Shown one piece after another: positions 43,403 to 52,369 of a stretch of DNA of 64,000 bases (positions are counted from its first letter, which is position 1; every line of letters begins with the position of its first letter). Origin of the DNA: Actinocatenispora sp963815125 (GTDB lineage: Bacteria; Actinomycetota; Actinomycetes; Mycobacteriales; Micromonosporaceae); contig CAWFFM010000003.1 in the NCBI GenBank assembly GCA_963815125.1, forward strand, positions 1,100,463-1,164,462, written 5' to 3'. The notes under the pieces are model-generated. The model made no database searches. It saw nothing but the letters and a program-made list of their open reading frames with translations, and was not told the origin of the DNA. The position numbers and the translations under genes are program-made.

Positions 43403-44245
43403 TCATGCGAGGGCGGTGCCGCAGAACAGGGTGTTCGTGTTCCCGCCGACCCAGATGCTCCCCTCCGGGTCGGCGGTGATCGTGACCTCGCCGGCCCGCC
43501 CCAACCGGCCGCCCTGTGCGACGCGGTAGCTGCCGACCACTGCTCCGGTACGGGTCAGCCACTGCGCCACGGAGGCATTCATGCTGCCGCAGACCGGATC
43601 CTCGGCGACCCCGACACCGGGCGCGAACGTACGCAGCTCGAAACGGTGCTCCGAGCCGTCCGGATGGGCGCCGATCGCGCCGATCATCGCGGTCGGCAGC
43701 TGCGACAGGTCCGGTTCCAGGGCGAGTACCTCGTGCGCGGTGGCGAGCCGGACGACGGCCCACCCGGGGCCGTTGTCCACCCACTGGTGGGAGAGCACCT
43801 GGTCACGGTCGATGCCGAGAGCCGTGACGACCTGTTGCAGGTACTCCTCCTCGATGTCGCCGCTACGGCGCGTCGGCGGAGCGGCGAACGACAGGATTCC
43901 GTCGCCGCGGTGCACCTCGACCAGGCCGGCACCGCATTCCTGCACGATGTGTGGCGCGGTCCGTGGGGTACCGCCGGATTCGAGCCAGGCGTGCGCGGAG
44001 CCGAGCGTCGGGTGCCCGGCGAACGGAAGCTCGCCACCGGGGGTGAAGATCCGTAGCCGGTAGTCTGCCTCCGGTGTCGTGGCCGGTAGCACGAACGTGG
44101 TCTCCGACAGGTTCGTCCATCGGGCCACCCGCTGCATCATCTCGTCAGCCAGGTCCTCGGCGTCGAGGATCACGGCGACCGGGTTGCCCAGGTAGGGCGT
44201 CGGGGAGAACACGTCGACCTGCGCGAAGCAGCGGGAGCGTGGCAC
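43403..44245 (-). CDS. PhzF-family isomerase
   Basis: A 280-aa protein of the PhzF / diaminopimelate-epimerase fold. Near the N-terminus are DVFSPTPYLGNPVAVILD and the catalytic Glu at about 48 in TNLSETTFVLP; FTPGGELPFAGHPTLGSA and the C-terminal GVAEDPVCGSMNASVAQWL complete the family pattern. Members isomerise trans-2,3-dihydro-3-hydroxyanthranilate or unknown small acids. Here the partner gene is a trans-sulfuration enzyme 33 bases upstream, so amino-acid metabolism is more likely than phenazine synthesis. Confidence 0.9.
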   Translation of the reverse strand: MPRSRCFAQVDVFSPTPYLGNPVAVILDAEDLADEMMQRVARWTNLSETTFVLPATTPEADYRLRIFTPGGELPFAGHPTLGSAHAWLESGGTPRTAPHIVQECGAGLVEVHRGDGILSFAAPPTRRSGDIEEEYLQQVVTALGIDRDQVLSHQWVDNGPGWAVVRLATAHEVLALEPDLSQLPTAMIGAIGAHPDGSEHRFELRTFAPGVGVAEDPVCGSMNASVAQWLTRTGAVVGSYRVAQGGRLGRAGEVTITADPEGSIWVGGNTNTLFCGTALA

Positions 44246-44278
44246 GGGAAGCCTTTCGATCGTTGGGGTCGGGCCGGG

Positions 44279-45469
44279 TCAGGTGCTCGCTGCGGTGACA
44301 GCGTGGGCCGCGTCCGCCGCGGCGAGCGCGTCGGCAACCAGATCGGCCGTGTCCTCCGTTCCTGCGGCCAACCGGACCAGTCCCAGCGGAACACCTGACC
44401 GGACGATCTCCTCCTCGCTGAGCATTCCACGCCACATGGACGCCGGGTGTACGGCCAGGGACTCCACCCCGCCGAGACTGGCCGCACGACGCGGGTAGCG
44501 CAGGGCCCCGAGGAACGCGTCGGCCGCACCGAACCCACCGGCGAGCTCCAGCCCGAGTACTCCACCGAAACCGCTCATCTGGCTGCCGGCCACCGCGTGC
44601 TGGGGGTGGCTCGCCAGCCCCGGGTAGTGCACCCGGGACACGGCTGGATGGTCGTTCAGTGCCTCGGCGAGCGCCTGACCGTTGACGTTGTGCCGGGGCA
44701 CCCGCAGCGGCAGCGTACGCAGGCCGCGCAGCAGCAACCAGGCGTCGATCGGGCCGAGCACGGCGCCGGTGAGCAGCGCGACATCCCAGATCCGGTCCAG
44801 GGTCTCCGCCGGTCCGGCCAGCACCCCGGCGGACACGTCGGAATGGCCGTTGAGGTACTTGGTCGCGCTGTGCCACACCAGATCGATACCGAGTTCCGCC
44901 GGCCGCTGGTTCACCGGAGTCGCGAACGTGTTGTCCGCCATGGTCGGTACGTGATGGGCGCGGGCCAGGTCCGCGACCGCGCGGAGATCGGTGATCTGCA
45001 ACAGCGGGTTGCTCGGCGATTCCAGCAGGATCAGCCGGGTCTTCGGGGTCAGTGCCCTTTCGAACGCCTCCGGGTCGGTCTGGTCCACCTGTGTGGTCGA
45101 TACACCCAGCCGCGGCAGCAGGTTCAGCAGCACCGATGCGGTGCCCCCGTAGGTGGATTTCTGCCCGATCACGTGGTCGCCGGCGGAGACGAAGGTCAGT
45201 ACGGCGGCGGTGAGCGCGGCCATCCCGGACGCGGTGACCATCGCTGCTTCGGTGTGTTCCAGCTCCGCGACCACGGCGGCGACCTGCGCGTGGTTCGGGT
45301 TGCCGAACCGGGTGTAGAAGTCGTGGCCCCGACGCTCGACTGCGACCTGCGCGAACGTCTCCGCGTCGTCGGCGCAGAAGGTCGCCGTCTGGTAGATGGG
45401 CGGTGCCACGGCGCGGCTGGGGTGGACGTCGCGGTCGGCGTGGATGGCGACCGTGCTGCTGCCCGACAT
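44279..45469 (-). CDS. Trans-sulfuration family PLP enzyme (cystathionine gamma-synthase / methionine gamma-lyase type)
   Basis: A 396-aa fold-type I PLP enzyme. The cofactor Lys is about 204 in WHSATKYLNGHSDVSAG; SRAVAPPIYQTATF, FYTRFGNPNHAQV, EAAMVTASGMAAL and TRLILLESPSNPLLQITDL are typical. The exact reaction (gamma-synthase, gamma-lyase or beta-lyase) cannot be told from motifs. ATG 45469 has GGAAGG upstream; the longer frame to 45682 crosses the promoter. It is divergent from an Lrp regulator, a common arrangement in which Lrp controls the PLP gene. Confidence 0.9.
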   Translation of the reverse strand: MSGSSTVAIHADRDVHPSRAVAPPIYQTATFCADDAETFAQVAVERRGHDFYTRFGNPNHAQVAAVVAELEHTEAAMVTASGMAALTAAVLTFVSAGDHVIGQKSTYGGTASVLLNLLPRLGVSTTQVDQTDPEAFERALTPKTRLILLESPSNPLLQITDLRAVADLARAHHVPTMADNTFATPVNQRPAELGIDLVWHSATKYLNGHSDVSAGVLAGPAETLDRIWDVALLTGAVLGPIDAWLLLRGLRTLPLRVPRHNVNGQALAEALNDHPAVSRVHYPGLASHPQHAVAGSQMSGFGGVLGLELAGGFGAADAFLGALRYPRRAASLGGVESLAVHPASMWRGMLSEEEIVRSGVPLGLVRLAAGTEDTADLVADALAAADAAHAVTAAST

Positions 45470-45623
45470 GGTTGTCCTTCCGGTGGCGCATCGGAGCTGG
45501 TGCCACCAGGGTGGCCGACCAGCGGGACCATGCGGGCTGTCGGCGGCAACTTTGACAGCAAATAGCGCGCGTACAGGGTTGTGAAATGTGCTAGCTGCGG
45601 GCGGCAAGCAATATTCTGCCAAC

Positions 45624-46067
45624 ATGGACGACGTGGACCGGTCGATACTGGCCGTGCTCGAGGCGCACGGTCGGATCAGCAACGCCGAACTCGCAGACCG
45701 GGTCGGTCTGTCGGCATCACCCTGCCTCCGGCGCGTGCGGCGTCTCGAGGAGACCGGGGTGATCCGCGGCTACCGAGCCATGATCGATCCCGCCGCGGTC
45801 GGTCGCAGCCTGCGGGTGTTCGCCGGTGTCCGGCTACTGCGGCATTCCCGCCGGGATGTGGTCGCGTTCGAGCGGGCGGTCGTCCGGCTGCCCGAAGTGG
45901 TGTACAGCCACCACGTCACCGGCAACTACGACTACCTGCTCCAGGTCGAGGTCGCCGACCTGCCCGCCTACGAGGACTTTCACGCCAACCGGTTGGCCAG
46001 CCTGCCTGGCGTTGCTGCGGTGACCAGCTACGTCACCATGAAGACGCTGTCGGCCGGCACCTCCTGA
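45624..46067 (+). CDS. Lrp/AsnC-family transcriptional regulator
   Basis: A 147-aa regulator with the N-terminal HTH (DRSILAVLEAHGRISNAELA, RVGLSASPCLRRVRRLEETG) and the RAM ligand domain (VYSHHVTGNYDYLLQVEVAD). ATG 45624 is chosen from the family start; a GGCA-N10-TGCC dyad at 45603-45620 just upstream may be an operator. It probably senses an amino acid and regulates the divergent PLP enzyme and PhzF-like gene. Confidence 0.92.
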   Translation: MDDVDRSILAVLEAHGRISNAELADRVGLSASPCLRRVRRLEETGVIRGYRAMIDPAAVGRSLRVFAGVRLLRHSRRDVVAFERAVVRLPEVVYSHHVTGNYDYLLQVEVADLPAYEDFHANRLASLPGVAAVTSYVTMKTLSAGTS

Positions 46068-46137
46068 CCCGGTGGATCCCGGCCGTGACACCGGCTGCTT
46101 GCGCTCCGACGAGGTGGGTACCCGACCGCGCAGCTGG

Positions 46138-48270
46138 TCACCGGAACTGCGCGGCGTGGATATGGATCACGTCGAGTTCCCCGGCTACCTCAGGGACGGC
46201 GTCCGGTCCGGCGGCGAGCAGTTTCTTGGCCAGCAGCGTCAGATCGAGTGACACCCTCTCGGCGTGGTCGCCGTCGCCTGTTCCGTTCTCGTCGTGCGGG
46301 CGCGGCTCACGGCCGTCGCGTGGGGCACGGCCGTCGCCGCCCCGACGGGTCAGCAGCGGCACACCGGCGGCGTCCTCACCGACCGGCGCGAAACCCGCGG
46401 CACGCAGCGCCGCCAACGTCTCCTCCAACGGCGCCGAGCTGGCCAGTACCGTCGGGGCCAGTTCGGACAGCCCGAGCCGGGCCAGCGAGCGGGTGGCGCG
46501 GATCTCGGCCAGCAGCGCGGTGTCGTCCGAGCGCAGGCAGCAGACCACGGCACGGCCCCGTACCCGCCCGTGCCGGCGGGCGACATCGGCGATCAGATAT
46601 CGCAGCGGCTGCGGCAGCGCGCCGCCGACCGCGACCGCCGTGAGGTTTTCGGTGATCGCCCGCTCGGTGTCGCCGGCGTCCAGGGCGCAACGCAGCGAGG
46701 CTGGGGAGAACCGCCACATCGACGCGGTGCCGCTGCTCTCCCGGTCGGCCAGCGCGTCCAGCAGTGCCGCCAGCTCGCCGCTGGGCGGGCCGGGCACGAT
46801 CGCGGTCAGGTCGGCCTGGAACCGGGCGAGCGTCACGGCGCCGGGCAGGATCCGCCGCGCGGCATCGACCAGCTGGGACGGGCTGCGCAGCGCACGGGCC
46901 AGTTCACCCGGGGCGCCGAGCGCCACCAGGCCCAGCATCTCCGCCTCCTGGTACAGCGCGTCGACCAGGGCGTCGAGGTCGTCGGTGGCGTCGGCGAGGA
47001 CCGGTGCCCGCCACCGTATTGTGACCGCCAGTTCCGCCGGCGCCACCCGATTGCCGACGGGCAGCGTTACCAGGGAAGCGATCGCCGCGAGGCGCAGCTG
47101 CGGTACCAGCTCACCGGCGTCGGACCACCACAGCGCCGCCGGGCCGCCCCCCTCGTTGGAGGCGAGCAGCGGAGCGTCCGGCAGCGTCTGCCAGGCATCC
47201 AGCAGGGTGACGAGGGCATCGGCCGGCTCCTGCCGGCGCCAGGCCACAGCGGCGACACCGGCCCGCACGCCTCCGTCGGTGTCCGCCAGCAGCTCCGCGT
47301 ACTGGGCCAGGTTCAACCAGAACACCAGCTGCTCGACGCTCTCCCCGGTCTCCTTCGCCAGCCGGCGCAGTTCGCGGATGCCAACGCCGCCGGACTTGCG
47401 TATCGAGACCGGCTTCGCCGTGCAGCAGTCCAGTACGGCGCTGAACCGGCGCACCGTGTCGAGGGCCGCCGCGGCGGATGCCTGGTCGACCGCGTCGGCG
47501 GACACGGGGGTCGTCGACAACGTCGGGTACTGCGGCTCGAACGCGGGCCGCCAGTCCGGCCCGCGCAGCGCGACGGCCACCTCCCGGGGCATCACGGCCT
47601 CACCGAACCAGGATGCCTTCGGCAGCACCACGAGCCCACGGTCGGCAGCCCAGTCGAACATTGCTGCCGGGGCGACCGCGGTCGGGCCGCGGTGGGCGAG
47701 CTCGGTGAGCATGGTCGCCGCCGGTGCCGGCGCCGAGTCCACCAGCCGGCGGATGTTGGCGCCGTCGGACAGCCAGCCGACGATCGCCCTGATCGACTCT
47801 GCCTTGTAGCGGCCACGGCCGGCACCGATCGCGTCGGCCATCCGATGCAGCTCGGTCGCCGCGCAGCCCTGCAGCAGTTCGGCGGCGGGAGGGCCGAGAC
47901 CGAACGGGTAGCGCCAGACATTGGCACCCGGCGCGAGCCGCAGTGTGCCGTCGACGGTGAGTACGAGCCCCTGCTCGGTGAGAATTCCCAGCGCCGCGGT
48001 GACATCGGTGTCACCGGCGGTGCGTCCGACCTTTTCGGCCAGTGTGGTCCGGTCGCACCCATCGCCCGATGCGGCGATCACCTCGGCAAGCTGGATGGCC
48101 GGAGCCGGCAGCGCGACCAGGGCGGACCCGGCCGACTCCGGACGTGACATGCGCCAGGCGAGTTCGGTCAACGAGCCGGGCGGTGGGATGGCGAGGTCGG
48201 GACGGTAGCGCAGCAGCCGCTCCAACTGCTCGGCGTCGAGTCCGGCCAGCCAGTCCTTCAGCATGTCCAT
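46138..48270 (-). CDS. XPB/Ssl2-like protein, second copy, truncated at the C-terminus
   Basis: A 710-aa near-copy of the 777-aa protein at 32644-34977; the two differ at scattered residues throughout. It starts identically (MDMLKDWLAGLDA) and ends shortly after GELDVIHI, before the segment that carries the WYL-like domain in copy 1. The region corresponding to EGTELQQVEADD in copy 1 is diverged. It may still fold but would lack ligand sensing; alternatively it is on the way to becoming a pseudogene. Confidence 0.78.
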   Translation of the reverse strand: MDMLKDWLAGLDAEQLERLLRYRPDLAIPPPGSLTELAWRMSRPESAGSALVALPAPAIQLAEVIAASGDGCDRTTLAEKVGRTAGDTDVTAALGILTEQGLVLTVDGTLRLAPGANVWRYPFGLGPPAAELLQGCAATELHRMADAIGAGRGRYKAESIRAIVGWLSDGANIRRLVDSAPAPAATMLTELAHRGPTAVAPAAMFDWAADRGLVVLPKASWFGEAVMPREVAVALRGPDWRPAFEPQYPTLSTTPVSADAVDQASAAAALDTVRRFSAVLDCCTAKPVSIRKSGGVGIRELRRLAKETGESVEQLVFWLNLAQYAELLADTDGGVRAGVAAVAWRRQEPADALVTLLDAWQTLPDAPLLASNEGGGPAALWWSDAGELVPQLRLAAIASLVTLPVGNRVAPAELAVTIRWRAPVLADATDDLDALVDALYQEAEMLGLVALGAPGELARALRSPSQLVDAARRILPGAVTLARFQADLTAIVPGPPSGELAALLDALADRESSGTASMWRFSPASLRCALDAGDTERAITENLTAVAVGGALPQPLRYLIADVARRHGRVRGRAVVCCLRSDDTALLAEIRATRSLARLGLSELAPTVLASSAPLEETLAALRAAGFAPVGEDAAGVPLLTRRGGDGRAPRDGREPRPHDENGTGDGDHAERVSLDLTLLAKKLLAAGPDAVPEVAGELDVIHIHAAQFR

Positions 48271-48325
48271 CGCTCGATTCTCGCCATCGACGCCCGATGA
48301 TGCCCCTCGGGTACCACCCGACGAG
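46142..48325. repeat. Long direct repeat, copy 2 (shared with 32850-35030)
   Basis: Second copy of the 2.2-kb duplicated block, same orientation as the first. Upstream flanks also match (CGATTCTCGCCATCGA and GCCCGATGATGC occur before both start codons), which shows that the duplication included the promoter. Confidence 0.8.
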
Positions 48326-48357
48326 ACCCGCGCCGCAGACAGACGTGTCCAACCGGA

Positions 48358-49536
48358 TCATCGGGGGAGGCCGGCCCGGGCCATCCGACCCAGCAGGCTC
48401 GATTTGCGCGCGTGACGCTGCCGCAGTTCGCCGATCCTGCCCTTGAAGGCTGACACCGTACGCGTTCGTCGGCTGAGCACGTGCAGGTCGACGAGTATGC
48501 CAACCGCTGCGTCGTAGTCGCCGGGGAGTCTGGTGGCGATCAGCTCCTCCACCTGCTCCCAGGCCTGCGGCACCCTCTTGGCGAGCGTCACCAGGCGCTT
48601 CTCCCGGGCGGTCGCCTCGGCACGTTTCCGCTCTTCGCGGGCCTCGGTCTCGGCGCGCCGGCGACGCTCCTGCTCGGCGGCGGCATGCTCACGTTCGAGG
48701 CGGTGGCGTTCCTCCCGCCGGACGGCGGCACCGGCCAGCAGCTCCCCGACCGTACGGGAGGCGGGCGTACCCCCGGGTGCGCTCGCCTCGTGGTACCGGC
48801 GCAGCAGCGCGGCGTGCAGGTCGGCGCCGTCGCGTACCAGCCGCTGCAGTTCGGGGTCCTCGTGTACCGGTGGCAGTTCGGCGACCCAGCGGGCGAAGTC
48901 GGCGGCGGGTGGTGCGGGCCGTTCCGTCACCGGACGCGGCGACCGGTCCGGCGCGGCGGCCTCTGCCAGCAGGTCCTCATCGACGCGCAGATACTCGGCG
49001 AGTGCCTGACCGGCAGCGCTCAGCTCGTCCAGGCCGTCTGGTACCGGGGGCTCCAGTTCCTCGTCGTCGGACTCGGCGCCGACACCCGCCAGCCACGCCA
49101 GGTACAGGGCGCGCAGGTCACCGGAGGCCAGTTCGTCGCGGACCGGCACGATCGACGCGAGCACCCCTTCGCCGTCGGTCTCCAAGTCACCGTCGTAGTC
49201 CTCGCTGCACAGGTCCAGGATGAGGTTGCGGCCGGTGGTCCAGGCCTGTGCGCTGTCGCCTGCGCAGTAGTCTGCCGCGATGTCGAGACTCAGCTGCCTG
49301 GTGGGCAGTCGCAGCATCACCCGGTGGGTGCCCCAGTTGGCCAGGTACAGGAACGCGTCGAAGTAGCGTTCCATCATCGCGTCCGGGTCGCCCTTCAGAT
49401 CGCCCCACTCGTAGTGGTTGACGAAGCTGGTGGAGGTGATGACCGCCCGGGTGGAGATGGCCCGCAGCTGCTGCATCTGGGTGCGGCTGAGGGGCCGGTC
49501 GAGGGCCACGAACTCGTAGTACTGGTATTCGCTCAC
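48358..49536 (-). CDS. Conserved actinobacterial protein of unknown function with coiled coil
   Basis: A 392-aa protein. The N-terminal third (SEYQYYEFVALDRPLSRTQM, FVNHYEWGDLKGDP, LYLANWGTHRVMLRLP) is a conserved globular domain I have seen only as hypothetical; the middle is acidic (SDDEELEPPVPDGLDEL), and residues about 280-340 are a highly charged coiled coil rich in Arg and Glu. The start is GTG 49536. It lies 88 bases upstream of the second XPB-like gene on the same strand, so the two may work together. No function is assigned. Confidence 0.78.
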   Translation of the reverse strand: MSEYQYYEFVALDRPLSRTQMQQLRAISTRAVITSTSFVNHYEWGDLKGDPDAMMERYFDAFLYLANWGTHRVMLRLPTRQLSLDIAADYCAGDSAQAWTTGRNLILDLCSEDYDGDLETDGEGVLASIVPVRDELASGDLRALYLAWLAGVGAESDDEELEPPVPDGLDELSAAGQALAEYLRVDEDLLAEAAAPDRSPRPVTERPAPPAADFARWVAELPPVHEDPELQRLVRDGADLHAALLRRYHEASAPGGTPASRTVGELLAGAAVRREERHRLEREHAAAEQERRRRAETEAREERKRAEATAREKRLVTLAKRVPQAWEQVEELIATRLPGDYDAAVGILVDLHVLSRRTRTVSAFKGRIGELRQRHARKSSLLGRMARAGLPR

Positions 49537-49601
49537 CGCGCTGCGTGTCCTCTGTCCATGTCGGGACCTTCCGCCGTCGACCGGCTCCCGGGGCGAAACC
49601 G

Positions 49602-50738
49602 CTAGCCGGCCGATTGCATGTCCGCTACCCGCACGGCGACGCGGTCGCTTGCCACGGTGGGCAGCGCGGCCACGATCCGTTGTGCTTCGTCCCGCTCGCC
49701 GGCAATCGTCAACGCCTCGGCGAGGTACGTACGGTAGAGTGCGAGTTCACGCGACCGGTCGGCCGGGTATGCGGCTATGGCTTTGGCTAGTACATCGGCA
49801 GCCTCAGCACCGTGTCCGAGCTCAACGAGCACTCTGCCGCGCATGACCGCGATCTCTCCCCGGTCGAGCCAGTACGCCCATGCAGGTGCAGGCGTGTCCG
49901 CGTACGTGTCGTCTACCGTGTCCAGTGCCCGCAACGCGCCGTCGCGGTCGCCTACCCGGGCGGACGCCCACGCCACCCGTTCACTGAGCAGCGCCCTACC
50001 TATCGGGTCCACGACCTCCGCGCACTCCGCAGTCCGTGCCAGCAACACGCCCGACACCGGATCATCGGCGGTCGATTGCTGATACGCAAGAGAGGACAGC
50101 GAGCTTGCCGCAAGATCGTCCCTACCGGCTGCATGACCGGTGCGGACACCGGTCAGGTAGTACCGGGTAGCGAGCTGCCGTCGTCCCGCGTCGCTGGCCA
50201 CCCATCCAGCTACCTGCGCCAGGTCAGACGCTGCCGCGAGCAGCCTGCGCCCGGTGCGTTCGGTGTACCGCGCGTCTTTGATCAGCTCGAGGGTTATCCG
50301 CAGCTCACGGCTCGCGAGCGGCTCGAGGTCTCTGCCGGCCACGTAGTCATCCAACAACCGCAGGTCGTGTGTCCGTGCTTCGATCGTGGACACCAGCCGC
50401 GCACCGACATGCGCCCCTGCGTGCCGCTCGCGTATCTGCGGTGCCTCCGTCGTCTGCCACGCGTAGACAGCTTCGGTCACTGCATCATCGGTGTAGGGCG
50501 GAACGCAGAGGACACCTGCAACGCCTTCCGCGCCGATCAAGGCCTCCGCGGTCGTCTCCAGTGCCGTGACGAGGTGTCCGAGCGTGTACCAGGTCGGTCT
50601 GCGCCGGCCGGACTCCCACCGTGACACCTCCGATCGCGTCACGGTGGCGCGACCGGACACGCGGTTGATGCGCGCGGCAAGCGCGTCCTGACTGATACCC
50701 AGCGCCGTACGACGCCCACGTATCCGTGCACCAAGCAT
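49602..50738 (-). CDS. XRE-family regulator with TPR-like C-terminal domain
   Basis: A 378-aa protein with an N-terminal helix-turn-helix (GRRTALGISQDALAARINRV, TRSEVSRWESGRRRPTWYTL) and a long helical C-terminal region of TPR-like repeats (RALLSERVAWASARVGDRDG, RGRVLVELGHGAEAADVLAK, TYLAEALTIAGERDEAQRIV). Such regulators in actinobacteria often sense small signals or partner proteins. ATG 50738 has GGGGG upstream. It is divergent from a 76-aa gene, with a perfect palindrome just upstream of its start. Confidence 0.85.
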   Translation of the reverse strand: MLGARIRGRRTALGISQDALAARINRVSGRATVTRSEVSRWESGRRRPTWYTLGHLVTALETTAEALIGAEGVAGVLCVPPYTDDAVTEAVYAWQTTEAPQIRERHAGAHVGARLVSTIEARTHDLRLLDDYVAGRDLEPLASRELRITLELIKDARYTERTGRRLLAAASDLAQVAGWVASDAGRRQLATRYYLTGVRTGHAAGRDDLAASSLSSLAYQQSTADDPVSGVLLARTAECAEVVDPIGRALLSERVAWASARVGDRDGALRALDTVDDTYADTPAPAWAYWLDRGEIAVMRGRVLVELGHGAEAADVLAKAIAAYPADRSRELALYRTYLAEALTIAGERDEAQRIVAALPTVASDRVAVRVADMQSAG

Positions 50739-50754
50739 CCGGCTACCCCCGGCC

Positions 50755-50782
50755 ACTGTTGGCCAACACTCTGGCCACTGTT
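50755..50782. promoter_or_regulatory. Palindromic operator upstream of the XRE gene
   Basis: TGTTGGCCAACA at 50757-50768 is a perfect 12-base palindrome, and GGCCACTGTT occurs as a direct repeat at 50751-50760 and 50773-50782. The position 19 bases upstream of the XRE start suggests autoregulation. Confidence 0.5.
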
Positions 50783-50884
50783 CACAGCGTAGCCGGACCG
50801 TAGCGTCCCCCATAGGTCGGTGCCGTCCGGTATGCGCGTACCCCAAGGCCCGGACGGCACCGGCCACCACAGAGGAGGGCCATC

Positions 50885-51115
50885 ATGGATGCCACGCAAG
50901 CGTTGGTCCCGGCGATCGGGGACCTTGTCTGGATCTGCGCGGAGTGCGGATGCCCGGGAGTCGAGCCGCACTGGTTCCGGGTACTCGGCTCGCTGGACGC
51001 GCTGACGTTCGACCACGCCTACGTGCGCGGTTACCCGGCGGACGATCCGGGGCGGTACCCACAGTCGTACTACGTGCAGGTGTCCCGGCTGACGATCCGC
51101 CGGGAGGCATGGTAG
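50885..51115 (+). CDS. Small Cys-containing protein, unknown function
   Basis: A 76-aa protein with a CAECGCPG cluster near residues 18-25 and a C-terminal SYYVQVSRLTIRREAW. GAGGAGGG precedes ATG 50885. I do not recognise a named family. Its divergent position opposite the XRE/TPR regulator is like the small effector genes that accompany such regulators in Streptomyces and Micromonospora relatives; that link is inference. Confidence 0.75.
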   Translation: MDATQALVPAIGDLVWICAECGCPGVEPHWFRVLGSLDALTFDHAYVRGYPADDPGRYPQSYYVQVSRLTIRREAW

Positions 51116-51159
51116 TCGGGTGTTTCTCAGCGGGACACTCGTACGGCCCGGGTCACCAG

Positions 51160-52369
51160 GCGGGGGTTGCCGGGCCGTCGCCGAAGTCGGGGATCGGTAG
51201 GCGGGCGCCGTTCTGGCGGGCAGAGTCGTACGCGATCACACCCGGCAGCGTGAAGCGTGCCGCCCTCCAGGCGTTCACCGGCGGCTGGGTTCCGGTCGTC
51301 ACCGCCCGGACGAAATCGTCGGCGAGGAAGTGGTGCGAGCCCTCGTGTCCGTTGTGGACACCGTCGAACTCCTGGGCAGCCGGCTGCGGTCCTGCACCTT
51401 GGCGGTGCCGGAGGAGAAGCTCTGCATCAGCGCCGGGTCGATGTCGCCGAAGTCTTCCGGCAGCTGGCGCTGGCGGGTGTAGAAGAGGTCACTGATGTCG
51501 AGGGTGTCGCCCTTGTGGTAGTCCTCGCCCTCGGTCTTGATGCTCCAGGTGGCGCCCTGGCCGGTCTGCTCCATCACCGATTCGGTGCCGTAGAAGCGGA
51601 ACCGGGACTCGTGCCCATTCCAGTAGCCGACCCGGCGGAACTCGTTGGTACGCATCGCGCCGCCGTCGGCGAGCTGGAACAGCGCGCTCATGTTGGAGAA
51701 GTCGTTGCCCCACAACGACACGTCCTTGTCGAACACGCCGTCGCCGCGCCCGTCCGGGATGCCGATGCAGCTGACGCTCGTGGCGTGGGTCGGCAGCGCA
51801 CCGAGCACCCCACCATGGCGTGCGTGGGGTAGAGCATCGGCGGGTAGCTGGCGGTCCGCTTCCAGTCCTCGCCGCCGCTGTAGCGGTATGCGGCGTAGAA
51901 GCCGTTGTCCATGTCGTGGACGTAGTCGCCCTCGGCGTAGAACACCCGCCCGAGGGCGCCTTCGGCGACCTTGCCGCGTGCCCAGACGACGGCGGGGTTG
52001 TAGTAGCTGGTCTCGCCCATCATGTAGATCAGGCCGGTCTCGGTGACCTTGTCGATGATCGCCCTGATCTCGTCGACGCTGATCGCCATCGGCACCGCGC
52101 AGCAGACGAGCTTGCCCGCTTCCAGCGCCTGCATGACCAGCGGCCCGTGGGACCAGCGCTGCGTGATAACCGCCACCGAGTCCACGTCGGAGGCGAGCAT
52201 CTCCTCCACGTCGGTGAACGTGCCGGCGAGGTCGTATTTCTCCTTGTGCTCGGCGGCCCGCTCGGGGACGAGGTCGCAGGCGTACACCGCCTCGACGTCG
52301 GGGTGCAGCTGCCACAACGAGATGAAGCTGCGGGCGAACTGGCCGGTACCGATGATCGTGGATCTTCAT
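51160..52369 (-). pseudogene. Decayed tandem copy of a Gfo/Idh/MocA oxidoreductase gene
   Basis: This is a nearly identical copy of the intact gene at 52366-53589, broken by at least three single-base changes in length: one extra base just after the start (near 52350), one missing base near 51812 and one missing G near 51374. No single frame covers it, although long fragments remain open (for example 51688-52317). The ATG at 52369 overlaps the stop of the intact copy. The 3' end diverges near 51160. Confidence 0.88.
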
